64,000 nucleotides of DNA from Ferribacterium limneticum (lineage in GTDB: Bacteria; Pseudomonadota; Gammaproteobacteria; Burkholderiales; Rhodocyclaceae), in contig NZ_CP075190.1 of assembly GCF_020510585.1 (NCBI RefSeq), positions 1,178,501 through 1,242,500 on the forward strand, read 5' to 3'. The position numbers were made by a program, and so were the translations under genes. This document shows positions 26,091 through 35,467 of this stretch, in pieces. Each line of letters begins with the position of its first letter. Within the stretch, counting starts at the first letter, position 1. The notes beneath the pieces were generated by a model. The model saw only the letters and a program-made list of their open reading frames with translations. It was not told the DNA's origin and searched no databases.

Positions 26091-28399
26091 AGAGACAAGT
26101 CCCCCAGCGTTCGCTGCTCGCCATCGCTATTTCGGCCGCCTTTGTCCCGGCCTTTGCCGCCGAGACTATCGTCACCACGGCCACCGTCGAAGTCGTCGGC
26201 ACCACACCGTTATCGGGTATCGGCGTGCCACGCCTGCATCTGCCGGCCAACGTCCAGTCGCTCGACGACCGCCGGCTCGATGAAATCGAAAGCCAGAACA
26301 TCGCCGAGCAACTGCTTCGCCAGGTGCCGGCCGTCACCGTCAATGAAGTCCAGGGTAATCCTTATCAGTCTGACCTCAACTACCGCGGCTTCACCGCCTC
26401 GCCGCTACTCGGCATGGCGCAGGGGCTGTCGGTCTACGTCGATGGCGTGCGCGTCAATGAGCCTTTCGGCGACACGGTCAACTGGGACTTGATCCCCAAT
26501 TCGGCGATTGCCGGCATCGACCTGATTCCCGGTTCCAACCCGGCTTTCGGCCTCAACACGCTGGGCGGTGCGCTGTCCATGCGCACGAAAAGCGGCTTCT
26601 CGCACCCGGGTGGCAAGTTTGAACTGTCCGGCGGCAGTTTCAATCGTACCAACACTGAACTGGAGTACGGCGGCAACAACGGCACCTTCGGCTGGTACGG
26701 CGCCGGCGACTGGTTTCGCGAAGATGGCTGGCGCGATCACTCGCCATCCGACGTCAAACAGTTCTTCGGCAAGCTGTCCTTCCGCAATGCCGCCGGCGAG
26801 GCTGACCTGACGCTGACCAAGGCGCGCAGCCGGCTGATCGGCAACGGCCTCGTGCCGCAATCGATGCTTGCCGAGCGCCGTGAAAACATTTTCACGCACC
26901 CCGACGAGACACGTAACGACCTGACCCAGCTCGCCCTCAACGGCAAGCTGTGGCTAAGCGACACGCAGAGCCTGAGCGGCAGCGTCTATCACCGGCGGAC
27001 CAAGACGCGCACGCTCAACGGCGACATGAACGATGACTACGAGACCGAGTACGAGGACTGGGTTAACAATGGCAGCACTCCAGGCTTGGAGCCCGATGAA
27101 ACTGGTGCCAACAACCGGACGCGGACGAGCCAACGTGGCACGGGCGTCGCTGCCCAGTGGAACCTCAGCTCTCAGCAGCATCAGCTGGCGCTCGGTGCCT
27201 CCTACGACCAGGCGCGCATCAACTTCCAGCAGACGCAGGAACTGGGCGAGCTCGACGCCAGTCGCGGCGTCAGCAATGTCCAGGCGCTGGCGATTGAAAA
27301 CCAGATCAACGGCAAGACCAGCACGGCCAGCCTGTTCGTCACCGACACCTTCTCGTTGACGCCCAACCTGCACCTGACCGGCTCGGCCCGCTACAACATG
27401 AGCCACGTCACGACCTTCGACGAACTCAACCGCACGGCGCCCAACCTCGACGGCGACCACAAGTACCGCAAGCTCAACCCGGCCCTCGGCCTGAGCTGGC
27501 AGATTCTTCCGGTGCTCAACGCCTACGCTGGCTTCAGCCAGGGCAACCGCGTGCCGACGCCGATCGAACTTGGCTGCGCCGACCCGGCCAACCCGTGCAC
27601 CCTGCCCAACTCGATGGCCGCCGACCCCTACCTCAAGCAGGTCGTCGCCCGCACCCTGGAAGCCGGCCTGCGCGGCAAGCTGGTCGGCGAGACGAACTGG
27701 AATGCCGGCGTTTTCCGCACCATGAGCAGCGACGACATCCTGTTCGTCGGCACCTCGACCAGCGCCGGCTACTTCACCAACTACGGCAAGACGCTGCGCC
27801 AGGGCCTTGAACTCGGCCTCAACGGCAACCTGCACCGTGTCGACTGGTACGCCAATTACAGCTGGCTGCACGCCACTTTCCGCTCCGACGCCTGCTTGCT
27901 CGGCGCCAACAACAGCACGCGCGGGACCACGGCGGAGTGCCCGGCGAGCGACGAAATTCTCGTGCGCAAGGGTAATCACATCCCGGGACTGCCGACGCAC
28001 AGCCTCAAACTCGGGCTGGCCTGGCGGGCTACCGACTGGCTGCGCCTCGGCGGCGACGTGCAGGCTTTCTCCGGCCAGTACGTCCGCGGCAACGAGAATA
28101 ACCAGCATCAGGCCGGCACTGTCGGTGGGGAAACCTTCGACGGCCCCGGCCGCATTCCCGGCTACGCCATCCTCAACCTCAATGCCGAAGCCAAGCTGGG
28201 CGCCGGCTGGCAGATGTTCGCCAAGGTCAACAACGTTTTCGACAAGCACTACGCCACGGCCGGCGCGCTGGCCGAAAATCCCTTCGTCGGCGGCAGTCTC
28301 CAGCTTGCTCCGGATGACTGGCGTCGTGAAACCTTCGTCGCCCCGGGCGCACCGCGCTCTGCCTGGCTCGGCGTACGTTACGTGTTTGGTGGCAAATGA
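26087..28399 (+). CDS. TonB-dependent outer-membrane receptor
   Basis: A 770-residue receptor: signal peptide about 1-24, plug domain about 45-160 (NVQSLDDRRLDEIESQNIAE ... YRGFTASPLLGM), then a 22-strand barrel ending in GVRYVFGGK, a little past the usual terminal aromatic. It overlaps tonB upstream and the sensor kinase downstream. It sits in an operon divergent from a lanthanide-type dehydrogenase. I therefore suggest it imports a metal chelate or other ligand tied to this system, possibly a lanthanophore; the sequence itself does not reveal the substrate. Confidence 0.92.
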   Translation: MKRQVPQRSLLAIAISAAFVPAFAAETIVTTATVEVVGTTPLSGIGVPRLHLPANVQSLDDRRLDEIESQNIAEQLLRQVPAVTVNEVQGNPYQSDLNYRGFTASPLLGMAQGLSVYVDGVRVNEPFGDTVNWDLIPNSAIAGIDLIPGSNPAFGLNTLGGALSMRTKSGFSHPGGKFELSGGSFNRTNTELEYGGNNGTFGWYGAGDWFREDGWRDHSPSDVKQFFGKLSFRNAAGEADLTLTKARSRLIGNGLVPQSMLAERRENIFTHPDETRNDLTQLALNGKLWLSDTQSLSGSVYHRRTKTRTLNGDMNDDYETEYEDWVNNGSTPGLEPDETGANNRTRTSQRGTGVAAQWNLSSQQHQLALGASYDQARINFQQTQELGELDASRGVSNVQALAIENQINGKTSTASLFVTDTFSLTPNLHLTGSARYNMSHVTTFDELNRTAPNLDGDHKYRKLNPALGLSWQILPVLNAYAGFSQGNRVPTPIELGCADPANPCTLPNSMAADPYLKQVVARTLEAGLRGKLVGETNWNAGVFRTMSSDDILFVGTSTSAGYFTNYGKTLRQGLELGLNGNLHRVDWYANYSWLHATFRSDACLLGANNSTRGTTAECPASDEILVRKGNHIPGLPTHSLKLGLAWRATDWLRLGGDVQAFSGQYVRGNENNQHQAGTVGGETFDGPGRIPGYAILNLNAEAKLGAGWQMFAKVNNVFDKHYATAGALAENPFVGGSLQLAPDDWRRETFVAPGAPRSAWLGVRYVFGGK

Positions 28400-29805
28400 C
28401 ATTTCATTTTCGGCCCTTTTTTCCGGTTGACCGTGGGAATGCAAAGCTCAGCCTGCACACCCGCGTCGGCCTCGTTCTCACCGCGCTGGCGGCCAGCCTG
28501 CTCATCGTCCTCGCTGGCCTCTGGCTGCACGGCACGCGCAATGCCATCCACGAGGAAGTCGAGGCGGCGAGCCGGGTTTCCGAGCAATGGCTCAAGGCCG
28601 TGCTCGGCGAAATGCACGACGTGCCGGCCGCGACGCGCGGCGAACGGCTGCTCAGCGTCGCCCGCGCCATCGGCCGGGTGCGGGCCAATGAGCTGGAAAT
28701 CCGCACGGCTGCCGGCGAGACGATCTACCGTTCGCCGGCTTCGAGCTACAAGGCCGGGCGTTCGGCCCCGGCGTGGTTTGCCAGCTTGCTGGCCAGCCAG
28801 TATCCGGCCCGCACACTGGCCGTGGAGGGCTACACCTTGACCCTGCATCCTGATGATTCGCGCGCCATACTCGACGCCTGGGACGAACTGGCGGCGATGG
28901 CCGGCTGGGCGCTGGCCTTGCTTGGCGTGCTCTTCGTGGCGACGCGCACGGCGCTGGGTCGGGCCCTGCGCCCACTGGCCCAGATCATGCGCGCCCTCGA
29001 CCGGACCGGCCGCGGCCGTTTCGACACCCGTTTGCCGGTTTTCGCGACGCCGGAACTCGGCCGCATCTCGCGCGCCTTCAATGGCATGGCTGACCGGCTC
29101 GGCGAAGCGGTTGACGACAATGTCCGCCTTGAAAGCGCCCGTGAAGTCGACCGCCAGATGCATGACCGCCTCGAAGAAGAGCGCCGGGTCATCGCCCGCG
29201 AACTGCACGACGAGCTGGCCCAGGGTATCACCGCCGTCCGGGCCTTGGCCGGCGCCATCGTCCAGCGCACCGGAGATGCGCCGTCGCTGCATATTCCGGC
29301 CCAGGGCATCGTTGCGGTGACCGGCGAAATGCAGGATGGCGTGCGTAACATCCTGCACCGCCTGCGTCCGGCTGCCGGCAACAGTCTGGCCGCGACGCTC
29401 GAACGCCAGCTGGCCGGCTGGCAGGCGCAGCACCCGGAAATCATCGTGAACAGCAGTCTGGCCATCGGCCCGCAACCCGTCGCCGATGATCTGGCCATGG
29501 CCGTCGTCCGCATCGTGCAGGAAGGCCTGACCAATGTCGTGCGCCACGCCGACGCCTCGCAGGTCGAGCTGGCCATCAGCCGCGTCGCCGGCTGGCTGCA
29601 ACTGACGCTGGCCGACAACGGACGCGGCCGTTCCGGTCAGCCCTCGGCGCAGCCCGGTTGCGGCCTCGGCCTGGCCGGTATGGGCGAACGCATCGCCGCT
29701 CTGGGCGGCCATCTTCAATTCGAACAACCCGTCGGCGGCGGCTTCCGCATCTTCGCCCGCCTGCCTGACGCGACGCTTCAACAGTCCCCGGAGGAATTCG
29801 CATGA
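28396..29805 (+). CDS. Sensor histidine kinase in the quinoprotein operon (HisKA_3 type)
   Basis: A 469-residue kinase: helix 1 about 22-45, periplasmic sensor about 46-150, helix 2 about 155-178, HAMP about 180-235, phospho-His box ARELHDELAQGITAVRALAG, ATPase with VVRHADASQ, ADNGRGRSG and GLGLAGMGERIAALGG. Its first 13 residues (HFRPFFPVDRG) are encoded by repeat copy 9. It overlaps the receptor gene upstream and the regulator downstream by 4 nt each. By position it resembles PedS2-type kinases that switch calcium and lanthanide enzymes; its signal is unproven. Confidence 0.92.
   Translation: MTFHFRPFFPVDRGNAKLSLHTRVGLVLTALAASLLIVLAGLWLHGTRNAIHEEVEAASRVSEQWLKAVLGEMHDVPAATRGERLLSVARAIGRVRANELEIRTAAGETIYRSPASSYKAGRSAPAWFASLLASQYPARTLAVEGYTLTLHPDDSRAILDAWDELAAMAGWALALLGVLFVATRTALGRALRPLAQIMRALDRTGRGRFDTRLPVFATPELGRISRAFNGMADRLGEAVDDNVRLESAREVDRQMHDRLEEERRVIARELHDELAQGITAVRALAGAIVQRTGDAPSLHIPAQGIVAVTGEMQDGVRNILHRLRPAAGNSLAATLERQLAGWQAQHPEIIVNSSLAIGPQPVADDLAMAVVRIVQEGLTNVVRHADASQVELAISRVAGWLQLTLADNGRGRSGQPSAQPGCGLGLAGMGERIAALGGHLQFEQPVGGGFRIFARLPDATLQQSPEEFA
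28401..28434 (-). repeat. 34-bp dispersed repeat, copy 9 (inside a kinase start)
   Basis: Minus-strand ACGGTCAACCGG, six A, then GGGCCGAAAATGAAAT. It begins 2 nt after the receptor stop and provides the N-terminal codons of the kinase. Confidence 0.9.
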
Positions 29806-30449
29806 GCAACGCACTGCAAGGCAAGCGCATCCTGCTTGCCGACGATCACGCGATGGTTCGCCTCGGCTTCCGCTGCTTGCTCGAAGGGGCCGGCGCCACG
29901 GTGGTCGGCGAGGCCGAGAACGGCGAAAACGCCGTCCGCCTCTACGCCGAAACCAACCCGGACATCGTCGTGATGGACGTCTCGATGCCCGGCATCGGCG
30001 GTCTGGCGGCGCTCGAACGGCTGCTCGTCTGGGACGCCAAGGCCAAAGTGCTGATGCTCTCGGCCCACAACGACGACATTGTGCCGGTGCGCGCCCTGCG
30101 TCTTGGCGCTCGCGGTTACCTGTGCAAACGGGCGGCGCCCGAGGAGTTCCTGCGTGCCGTTGGCCAGGTCGCCAGCGACCGCCGTTACCTTGACCCGGAA
30201 CTGGCGCAGTCCGTTGCGCTGGCCCAGCTTTCCGGTTCGGCCAACCCGGTCGATACGCTGACCGAGAAGGAGCTGGCCGTCTTCATGAAGCTGGCCGAAG
30301 GTCGTTCGGTCAATGACGTGGCCGAGGATTTTTGCCTGAGCCCGAGCACGGTCGGTACCCATCTTTATCACATCAAGCAGAAGCTCAACGTCCAGAACGC
30401 TGCCGAGTTGACGCTGGTCGCCGTGCGCAACGGCCTGATCGAGGCTTGA
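29802..30449 (+). CDS. NarL/FixJ-family response regulator
   Basis: A 215-residue regulator: receiver with D14/D15, phospho-acceptor D59 (VVMDVSMPG) and a Lys in YLCKR; C-terminal LuxR-type helix-turn-helix LTEKELAVFMKLAEGRS ... LSPSTVGTHL. It overlaps the kinase by 4 nt and ends the operon that starts at 23651. It is the likely partner of that kinase and a candidate regulator of the exaA/pedH switch (compare PedR2). Confidence 0.92.
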   Translation: MSNALQGKRILLADDHAMVRLGFRCLLEGAGATVVGEAENGENAVRLYAETNPDIVVMDVSMPGIGGLAALERLLVWDAKAKVLMLSAHNDDIVPVRALRLGARGYLCKRAAPEEFLRAVGQVASDRRYLDPELAQSVALAQLSGSANPVDTLTEKELAVFMKLAEGRSVNDVAEDFCLSPSTVGTHLYHIKQKLNVQNAAELTLVAVRNGLIEA

Positions 30450-30470
30450 GGGTCAAGTGTGGTTTTGCAC

Positions 30471-30603
30471 GCTATGAGGCACATAAAACTGCGCCTTTGC
30501 CCCCGTGGCGGCGTTGCAAATCCGCGCGATACCACTGGGTTTCGCTGTAGTTTTCGCCTTGCTAAAGGGCCAAATGCATCAGTTTTATCGAGTACCTCAT
30601 AGC
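30471..30603. repeat. 133-bp element with terminal inverted repeats (MITE-like)
   Basis: The ends are GCTATGAGG-N3-ATAAAACTG and, in inverted order, CAGTTTTAT-N6-CCTCATAGC. All 18 paired bases match and only the short inner spacers differ. The interior has no gene. The right end lies directly against the ATG of the proline iminopeptidase gene. Confidence 0.7.
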
Positions 30604-31521
30604 ATGCAACACTACACCAGCGATCTGTTGTTCCCCGCCAGTCAGCCGCGCTGCGTCCGGCAGATGGCGGTCGGCGACGGGCATATCCTGCATGTCGAGG
30701 AATGCGGCCCGATCGATGGCGTGCCCGTGCTTTTCCTGCATGGCGGGCCGGGCGCCGGCTGCATGCCCGAGCACCGGCAATTGTTCGACCCGGCGATTTT
30801 CCGCGTCGTCATGATCGACCAGCGCGGCGCCGGGCGCAGTCTGCCGAGCGGTGAATTGGGCGCGAACACGACGCTCGATCTGGTCGCCGATCTTGATTAT
30901 GTCCGCGAGGCCCTTGGAATTTCCGGCTGGATCGTTTTCGGTGGTTCGTGGGGCAGCCTGCTGGCCTTGGCCTATGCCCAGATTTATCCGGAAAACGTAC
31001 ACGGGCTGGTCATGCACGGCATTTTTCTCGGCTCCCGCGAGGAAATCGTCGCCTATGCGCGCGGCCTCGGCAGCATGCTGCCGCGCCTGGAGCGGGGCGA
31101 TCCGCTGGCGGCGTTCGCCCGGATCATTCTGAGCGAGCATACCGAGAGGGCGGCCCAAGCGGCGCGGGTCTGGCTCGACTACCAACGCAGCCTGATCGGC
31201 AAGGAGCCACTCGACGCGCCACCCAATGCCATGCAGCAGGCCAGGGCGCGCATCCAGATGCACTACCTGACCCGCGATTGTTTTCTCATGCCCGGCCAGT
31301 TGTTGGCCGGCATCGACCGGATTCGCCATCTGCCGGCTGTCATCGTCCAGGGCCTGGCCGATCCGGTCTGTCCGCCGGTAGCGGCTGAAATGCTGCATCG
31401 GGCCTGGCCCGAGGCGACCTGGGTGCCGGTGGCAAGCGCCGGCCACGATGCACTGTCGCCAGCCATGGCCCGCGCCTGCATCAGGGCGCTGGGCTGGGTC
31501 ACGGAGTGTGTTGAAGGCTGA
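30604..31521 (+). CDS. pip: Proline iminopeptidase
   Basis: A 305-residue alpha/beta-hydrolase of the S33 family that removes N-terminal proline from peptides. It has the oxyanion segment HGGPGAG, nucleophile S115 in GGSWGS, and a later DPVCPP acid region and GHDAL histidine. The ATG at 30604 begins the conserved protein and lies just inside the inverted-repeat element; the frame is open upstream through that element, but nothing there looks coding. No strong ribosome site is visible. It is somewhat shorter in the cap region than typical members. Confidence 0.88.
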   Translation: MQHYTSDLLFPASQPRCVRQMAVGDGHILHVEECGPIDGVPVLFLHGGPGAGCMPEHRQLFDPAIFRVVMIDQRGAGRSLPSGELGANTTLDLVADLDYVREALGISGWIVFGGSWGSLLALAYAQIYPENVHGLVMHGIFLGSREEIVAYARGLGSMLPRLERGDPLAAFARIILSEHTERAAQAARVWLDYQRSLIGKEPLDAPPNAMQQARARIQMHYLTRDCFLMPGQLLAGIDRIRHLPAVIVQGLADPVCPPVAAEMLHRAWPEATWVPVASAGHDALSPAMARACIRALGWVTECVEG

Positions 31522-31604
31522 AGTCAAGGGGCATTCGGACTACAGGCGCCAAGCCTGCTGTCGTTGGTCAGACAAATTGCCATAATTGATAAGCAAGCTA
31601 TCGC

Positions 31605-31622
31605 CTATAACTTTTGTTATAG
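31605..31622. promoter_or_regulatory. Palindrome upstream of the hybrid kinase
   Basis: CTATAAC-TTTT-GTTATAG, a perfect 7-bp AT-rich inverted repeat about 50 bp before the kinase ATG. It could be an operator or lie over the promoter. Confidence 0.4.
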
Positions 31623-31673
31623 TTTACTGCCAAGACAGCTTCCGTCACCGGCGCCGCTGGTATCGATGCTGTC

Positions 31674-34600
31674 ATGACAGAAACCTCTCCCGTCATCAAA
31701 ATGAAACACCTGTTTTCCTGCATGGCCCGACTGCACCGGATGTCCTTGCGAAGCCGGCTGGTCGCCATGACGATAGGCCTGGTAGTGGTGTTTATCTGGG
31801 GGCTGGCCATCCTCTCGGCGACGGTGTTGCAAAGCCGCTTCGAGCAGGTTCTCGCCGATCAGCAACTGGCCGCTACCCGCCAGGTGGCGCGGGAGATCGA
31901 TCAAAAGCTGAAGGGCCGCATCGACAGCATGCGCCGTCTGGCGACCGAGTTGCCGGCTGATCTTGGCTATGCATCGTTGCAGTCCAAGCTGGTCGAGGAT
32001 TCGGCGCTCCAGGATATATTCTCGGCTGGTGTCGCGGTCATCGGCCTTGATGAGAGAGTCATCGTTGATTTCCCGCCCGTACCGGGGCGGCGCGGCATGT
32101 ACGTTGGCGATCGCGACTACGTCCGGCAGGTGGTCGCCACCGGTCAGCCCTATATCGACAAACCCATTTTTGGCCGCAATTTGAAACGGCCGCTATTGGT
32201 CATCAGCGTTCCGGTCTTCGATGCGGCAGGGAAACTGCGGGCTGTGCTGGCGGGCATCATCGACCTGACGGCGCCCGATGCGCTCGGTTTCGTATCCGAC
32301 AATGCCCAGACCGGCAGTGGGGAGTTTTATATTTTTTCGTTGCGCGACAAGATGATCATTGCCGCCACCGACAGCAAGCGGGCCATGACGCCGACGCCGG
32401 CACCGGGGCACAATCCCCTCTTGGACAGGATGGTGGGTGGCTTCGAGGGTTCGGGCATTGCCGTCAGTTCGGAAGGGATTGCCAAGCTCTATTCTGGCGC
32501 CCACGTGGCAAGCGGCAACTGGCTTGTCCTCTCGGCACTGCCTACCGGGGTGGCATTCGCGCCGATTCTTGCCTTTCAAAATTACCTTTATGTGATTGCC
32601 GGTCTGCTGACCTTGGTGGCTTTTTTCGTCATTTTCCGTGGTGTGGACAAGGTGCTTGCCCCGCTGGCTGAGGCGGGTGAGGCGCTGCGCCGGATGAGTG
32701 CCGGGGAGGCGCCGCTGGCCCCGCTTCCAGTGCGTCGTGACGATGAGATCGGGCATCTGGTCGGCAAATTCAATCAGTTGCTGGTCGATCGCCAGCGCTA
32801 CGAGGCCGCCCTGGCCGACAGCGAGCAACGCTTCCGCCTGCTGGTCGAGGGTGCGCCGGAAGGTATCTTCGTGCAGACGCACGGGCGTTTTGCCTACGCC
32901 AACAATGCCACGCTGGCTCTATTGGGCGCGAAAAGCCAGGATCAACTGCTCGGCACGGTCGTCCTTGATCGGGTTCATCCGGATTGCCGTGCCGAAGTGG
33001 CACAGCGGATACGCCTGCTCAATGACGGCTATGCCGTTCCTCCGCAAGAGCAGAGCTATCTGCGCATTGACGGCACGCCGGTGGCGGTCGAGGTTTCGGC
33101 CGTGCCCCTGCGCTTTGACGAGGAAGATGGATCGCTGGTTTTTATCCACGACATCACCGAGCGCAAACAGATCAGTGGCGAGCGCGATCAACTGATCGAG
33201 CGTTATCGCGGCGAGCGTGATTTTTCTGACCAACTGACCGACAGCCTGCCCGGTGTGTTCTATGTCATTTCGCCCGATGCCCGTTTCGTGCGCTGGAACC
33301 GGAATTTCGAGGAGGTGACCGGCCGGAGCGCGATGGAAATGGCGGCGATCAGCCCGCTCGAGCTGTTTGCCGCGGACGACCGCGATCTGGTCGGCAGCCG
33401 CATTGCCGCCGTATTTGCAGACGGCCAGTCAACCGCCGAGGCGAACCTGCTGGTCAAGGAAGGCGGTACCCGGCGCTATCTGTTTACTGGCCAGCGCGTC
33501 GTCGTCGACGGAAAACTTTTGCTCGTCGGGCTGGGCGTCGATGTCACGGCAATCCGGGAAATGGAGGCGGAGCTGGCACGGCATCGCGATCATCTGGCCG
33601 ATCTCGTCGATCAACGAACCTGGGAACTGGCCGTCGCCAAGGAGCGGGCCGAGGCCGCGACACAGGCCAAGAGTGCTTTCCTGGCCAACATGAGCCACGA
33701 GATCAGAACGCCGATGAATGCCATTCTCGGGATGGTTCATCTGATGCAGCGGGACGGGGTGACGCCGAAGCAGGCAGGGCAGCTCGACAAGATCGATACG
33801 GCAGCCAAGCACCTGCTCAGCGTCCTGAATGACATCCTCGATCTTTCCAAGATCGAAGCCGGCAAGTTGAGTCTCGAAAAAGCCGATGTGGCCATCCATG
33901 GGCTGCTTGAAAACATTGCTTCTATCCTCTCTCCCCGGGTTGGCAGCAAGGGCTTGCGCCTGGTGATGGAAACCGGGCCGCTACCACGCCACCTGCGCGG
34001 CGACCCGACGCGGCTGATGCAGGCGCTGCTTAATTACGCCAACAACGCGGTCAAATTTACCGACCAAGGGACGATCACGATTCGCACCCGTGTCCTGAGT
34101 AAAGAAGATGGGCGCGTGCTGCTCCGTTTCGAGGTCGAGGACTCCGGCATCGGCATTGCCCCGACCCATCTTCATCGCCTCTTTGCGGCTTTCGAGCAGG
34201 CCGACAGCTCGACTACCCGGGAATATGGCGGCACCGGCCTCGGCCTGGCCATCACTTCATACCTGGCCCGCCTGATGGGCGGAGAGGTCGGGGTGAGCAG
34301 CGAACTGGGCCAGGGCAGTACCTTCTGGTTTACCGCCTGGCTGGACTGCGGGCTCCCCGTGTTGGCAGAGCCTGCCTCGGTCGCCGCCGGGGAGGGCGCC
34401 GAAACGGTTCTGGCCCGCGACTACCGGGGCAGACGCGTGCTCCTGGCCGAAGACGAGCCGATCAATCAGGAAATTGCGCGCGAACTGTTGAGCGAAGCCG
34501 GCTTGCTGATCGATGTCGCCAATAATGGCGCCGAGGCACTGGAGATGGCCGGGAAGACGGCATACGACCTGATCCTGATGGACATGCAGATGCCCCGGAT

Positions 34601-34790
34601 GGATGGCCTGGCGGCGACGCGGGCAATCCGCCAATTGGCCCGTGGTGGTCGCATGCCGATTATCGCGATGACCGCCAATGCCTTTATCGAAGATCGTGAG
34701 AAATGCCTTGCCGCCGGCATGAATGACTTCCTTGCCAAGCCGGCCAATCCGGATACATTGTACGCGACCGTGCTCAAGTGGCTGGCTTGA
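31674..34790 (+). CDS. Hybrid sensor histidine kinase (Cache-HAMP-PAS-PAS-HK-REC)
   Basis: About 1038 residues. Helix about 32-55, periplasmic double-Cache sensor to about 295 (VGDRDYVRQVVATGQPYIDKPIFG), helix about 300-322, HAMP about 325-375, two PAS domains (about 385-500 and 515-635), a coiled coil, phospho-His box NMSHEIRTPMNAILGM, ATPase with DSGIGIAPTHLHRLFAAFEQADSS and GTGLGLAI, and a C-terminal receiver (about 920-1038) with VLLAEDEP and phospho-Asp in LILMDMQMPRMDG. No Hpt or output regulator is adjacent, so the relay partner is elsewhere. Confidence 0.93.
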   Translation: MTETSPVIKMKHLFSCMARLHRMSLRSRLVAMTIGLVVVFIWGLAILSATVLQSRFEQVLADQQLAATRQVAREIDQKLKGRIDSMRRLATELPADLGYASLQSKLVEDSALQDIFSAGVAVIGLDERVIVDFPPVPGRRGMYVGDRDYVRQVVATGQPYIDKPIFGRNLKRPLLVISVPVFDAAGKLRAVLAGIIDLTAPDALGFVSDNAQTGSGEFYIFSLRDKMIIAATDSKRAMTPTPAPGHNPLLDRMVGGFEGSGIAVSSEGIAKLYSGAHVASGNWLVLSALPTGVAFAPILAFQNYLYVIAGLLTLVAFFVIFRGVDKVLAPLAEAGEALRRMSAGEAPLAPLPVRRDDEIGHLVGKFNQLLVDRQRYEAALADSEQRFRLLVEGAPEGIFVQTHGRFAYANNATLALLGAKSQDQLLGTVVLDRVHPDCRAEVAQRIRLLNDGYAVPPQEQSYLRIDGTPVAVEVSAVPLRFDEEDGSLVFIHDITERKQISGERDQLIERYRGERDFSDQLTDSLPGVFYVISPDARFVRWNRNFEEVTGRSAMEMAAISPLELFAADDRDLVGSRIAAVFADGQSTAEANLLVKEGGTRRYLFTGQRVVVDGKLLLVGLGVDVTAIREMEAELARHRDHLADLVDQRTWELAVAKERAEAATQAKSAFLANMSHEIRTPMNAILGMVHLMQRDGVTPKQAGQLDKIDTAAKHLLSVLNDILDLSKIEAGKLSLEKADVAIHGLLENIASILSPRVGSKGLRLVMETGPLPRHLRGDPTRLMQALLNYANNAVKFTDQGTITIRTRVLSKEDGRVLLRFEVEDSGIGIAPTHLHRLFAAFEQADSSTTREYGGTGLGLAITSYLARLMGGEVGVSSELGQGSTFWFTAWLDCGLPVLAEPASVAAGEGAETVLARDYRGRRVLLAEDEPINQEIARELLSEAGLLIDVANNGAEALEMAGKTAYDLILMDMQMPRMDGLAATRAIRQLARGGRMPIIAMTANAFIEDREKCLAAGMNDFLAKPANPDTLYATVLKWLA

Positions 34791-34821
34791 TCCGGCGCTG
34801 GCGTCGAGTATGATCGGCTCC

Positions 34822-35460
34822 ATGCTGACCGTTGAAATCGTTTCCGACCTCGTCTGCCCGTGGTGCTACATCGGCCTGCGCCGGCTTGATGCGGCCATTG
34901 CCGAAGTGCGCCGCGAGTTGCCGGACTTTGCCTGCGAGAAGCGCTGGCGCCCGTTTTTCCTGAATCCCGATACGCCGCCCGAAGGCGAGCCTTACCTGCC
35001 GTTTCTCGAAAAGAAATTTGGCGGGCCGGCGCCGGTCGCGGCGCTGTTCGAGCGTGTGCGCGCCGCTGGCCGGCCGTGGGGTGTCGAGTATGCCTTCGAG
35101 AAAATCGAGGTCCGCGCCAACACCCTGCAGGCGCATCGGCTGATTCACTGGGCGCAGCAACGCGGCGATGCGGCCCGGCTTGTCGAGCGGCTGTTCGTCG
35201 CCCAGTTTCAGCGTGGCGAGCGGATTGGCGATCGTGCCCTGCTGGTGCAGGTGGCGGTCGAATGCGGCTATCCCGGCGAGGAAGTCGAGTCCTATCTGGC
35301 TTCCGGCCAGGACAGCGAAGAGGTGCGCGCCACGGAGCGCCGGTTCCGGGCGATGGGCATTTCGATGGTGCCGACCTTCATTGTCGATGGCCGGCAGATC
35401 GTCGTTGGGGCCGAAGACCCTGCCATCCTCGCCACGGCCATTCGCCGGGCGCTGGCCTGA
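34822..35460 (+). CDS. DsbA-family oxidoreductase (FrnE-like)
   Basis: A 212-residue cytoplasmic thioredoxin-fold protein with CPWC active-site motif near residue 14 (VSDLVCPWCYIGL), a long helical insertion and the cis-Pro segment SMVPTFIVDG. It resembles the FrnE/2-hydroxychromene isomerase-like branch. There is no signal peptide, so a periplasmic DsbA role is unlikely. ATG at 34822 gives the typical N-terminus; ATG at 34810 is an in-frame alternative. It lies 31 nt after the hybrid kinase. Confidence 0.88.
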   Translation: MLTVEIVSDLVCPWCYIGLRRLDAAIAEVRRELPDFACEKRWRPFFLNPDTPPEGEPYLPFLEKKFGGPAPVAALFERVRAAGRPWGVEYAFEKIEVRANTLQAHRLIHWAQQRGDAARLVERLFVAQFQRGERIGDRALLVQVAVECGYPGEEVESYLASGQDSEEVRATERRFRAMGISMVPTFIVDGRQIVVGAEDPAILATAIRRALA

Positions 35461-35467
35461 GCGCTGC

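Noticed and set aside
26954..29814. Two long minus-strand frames over the TonB receptor and the sensor kinase
   Set aside because: They mirror conserved plus-strand genes and show no family signature.
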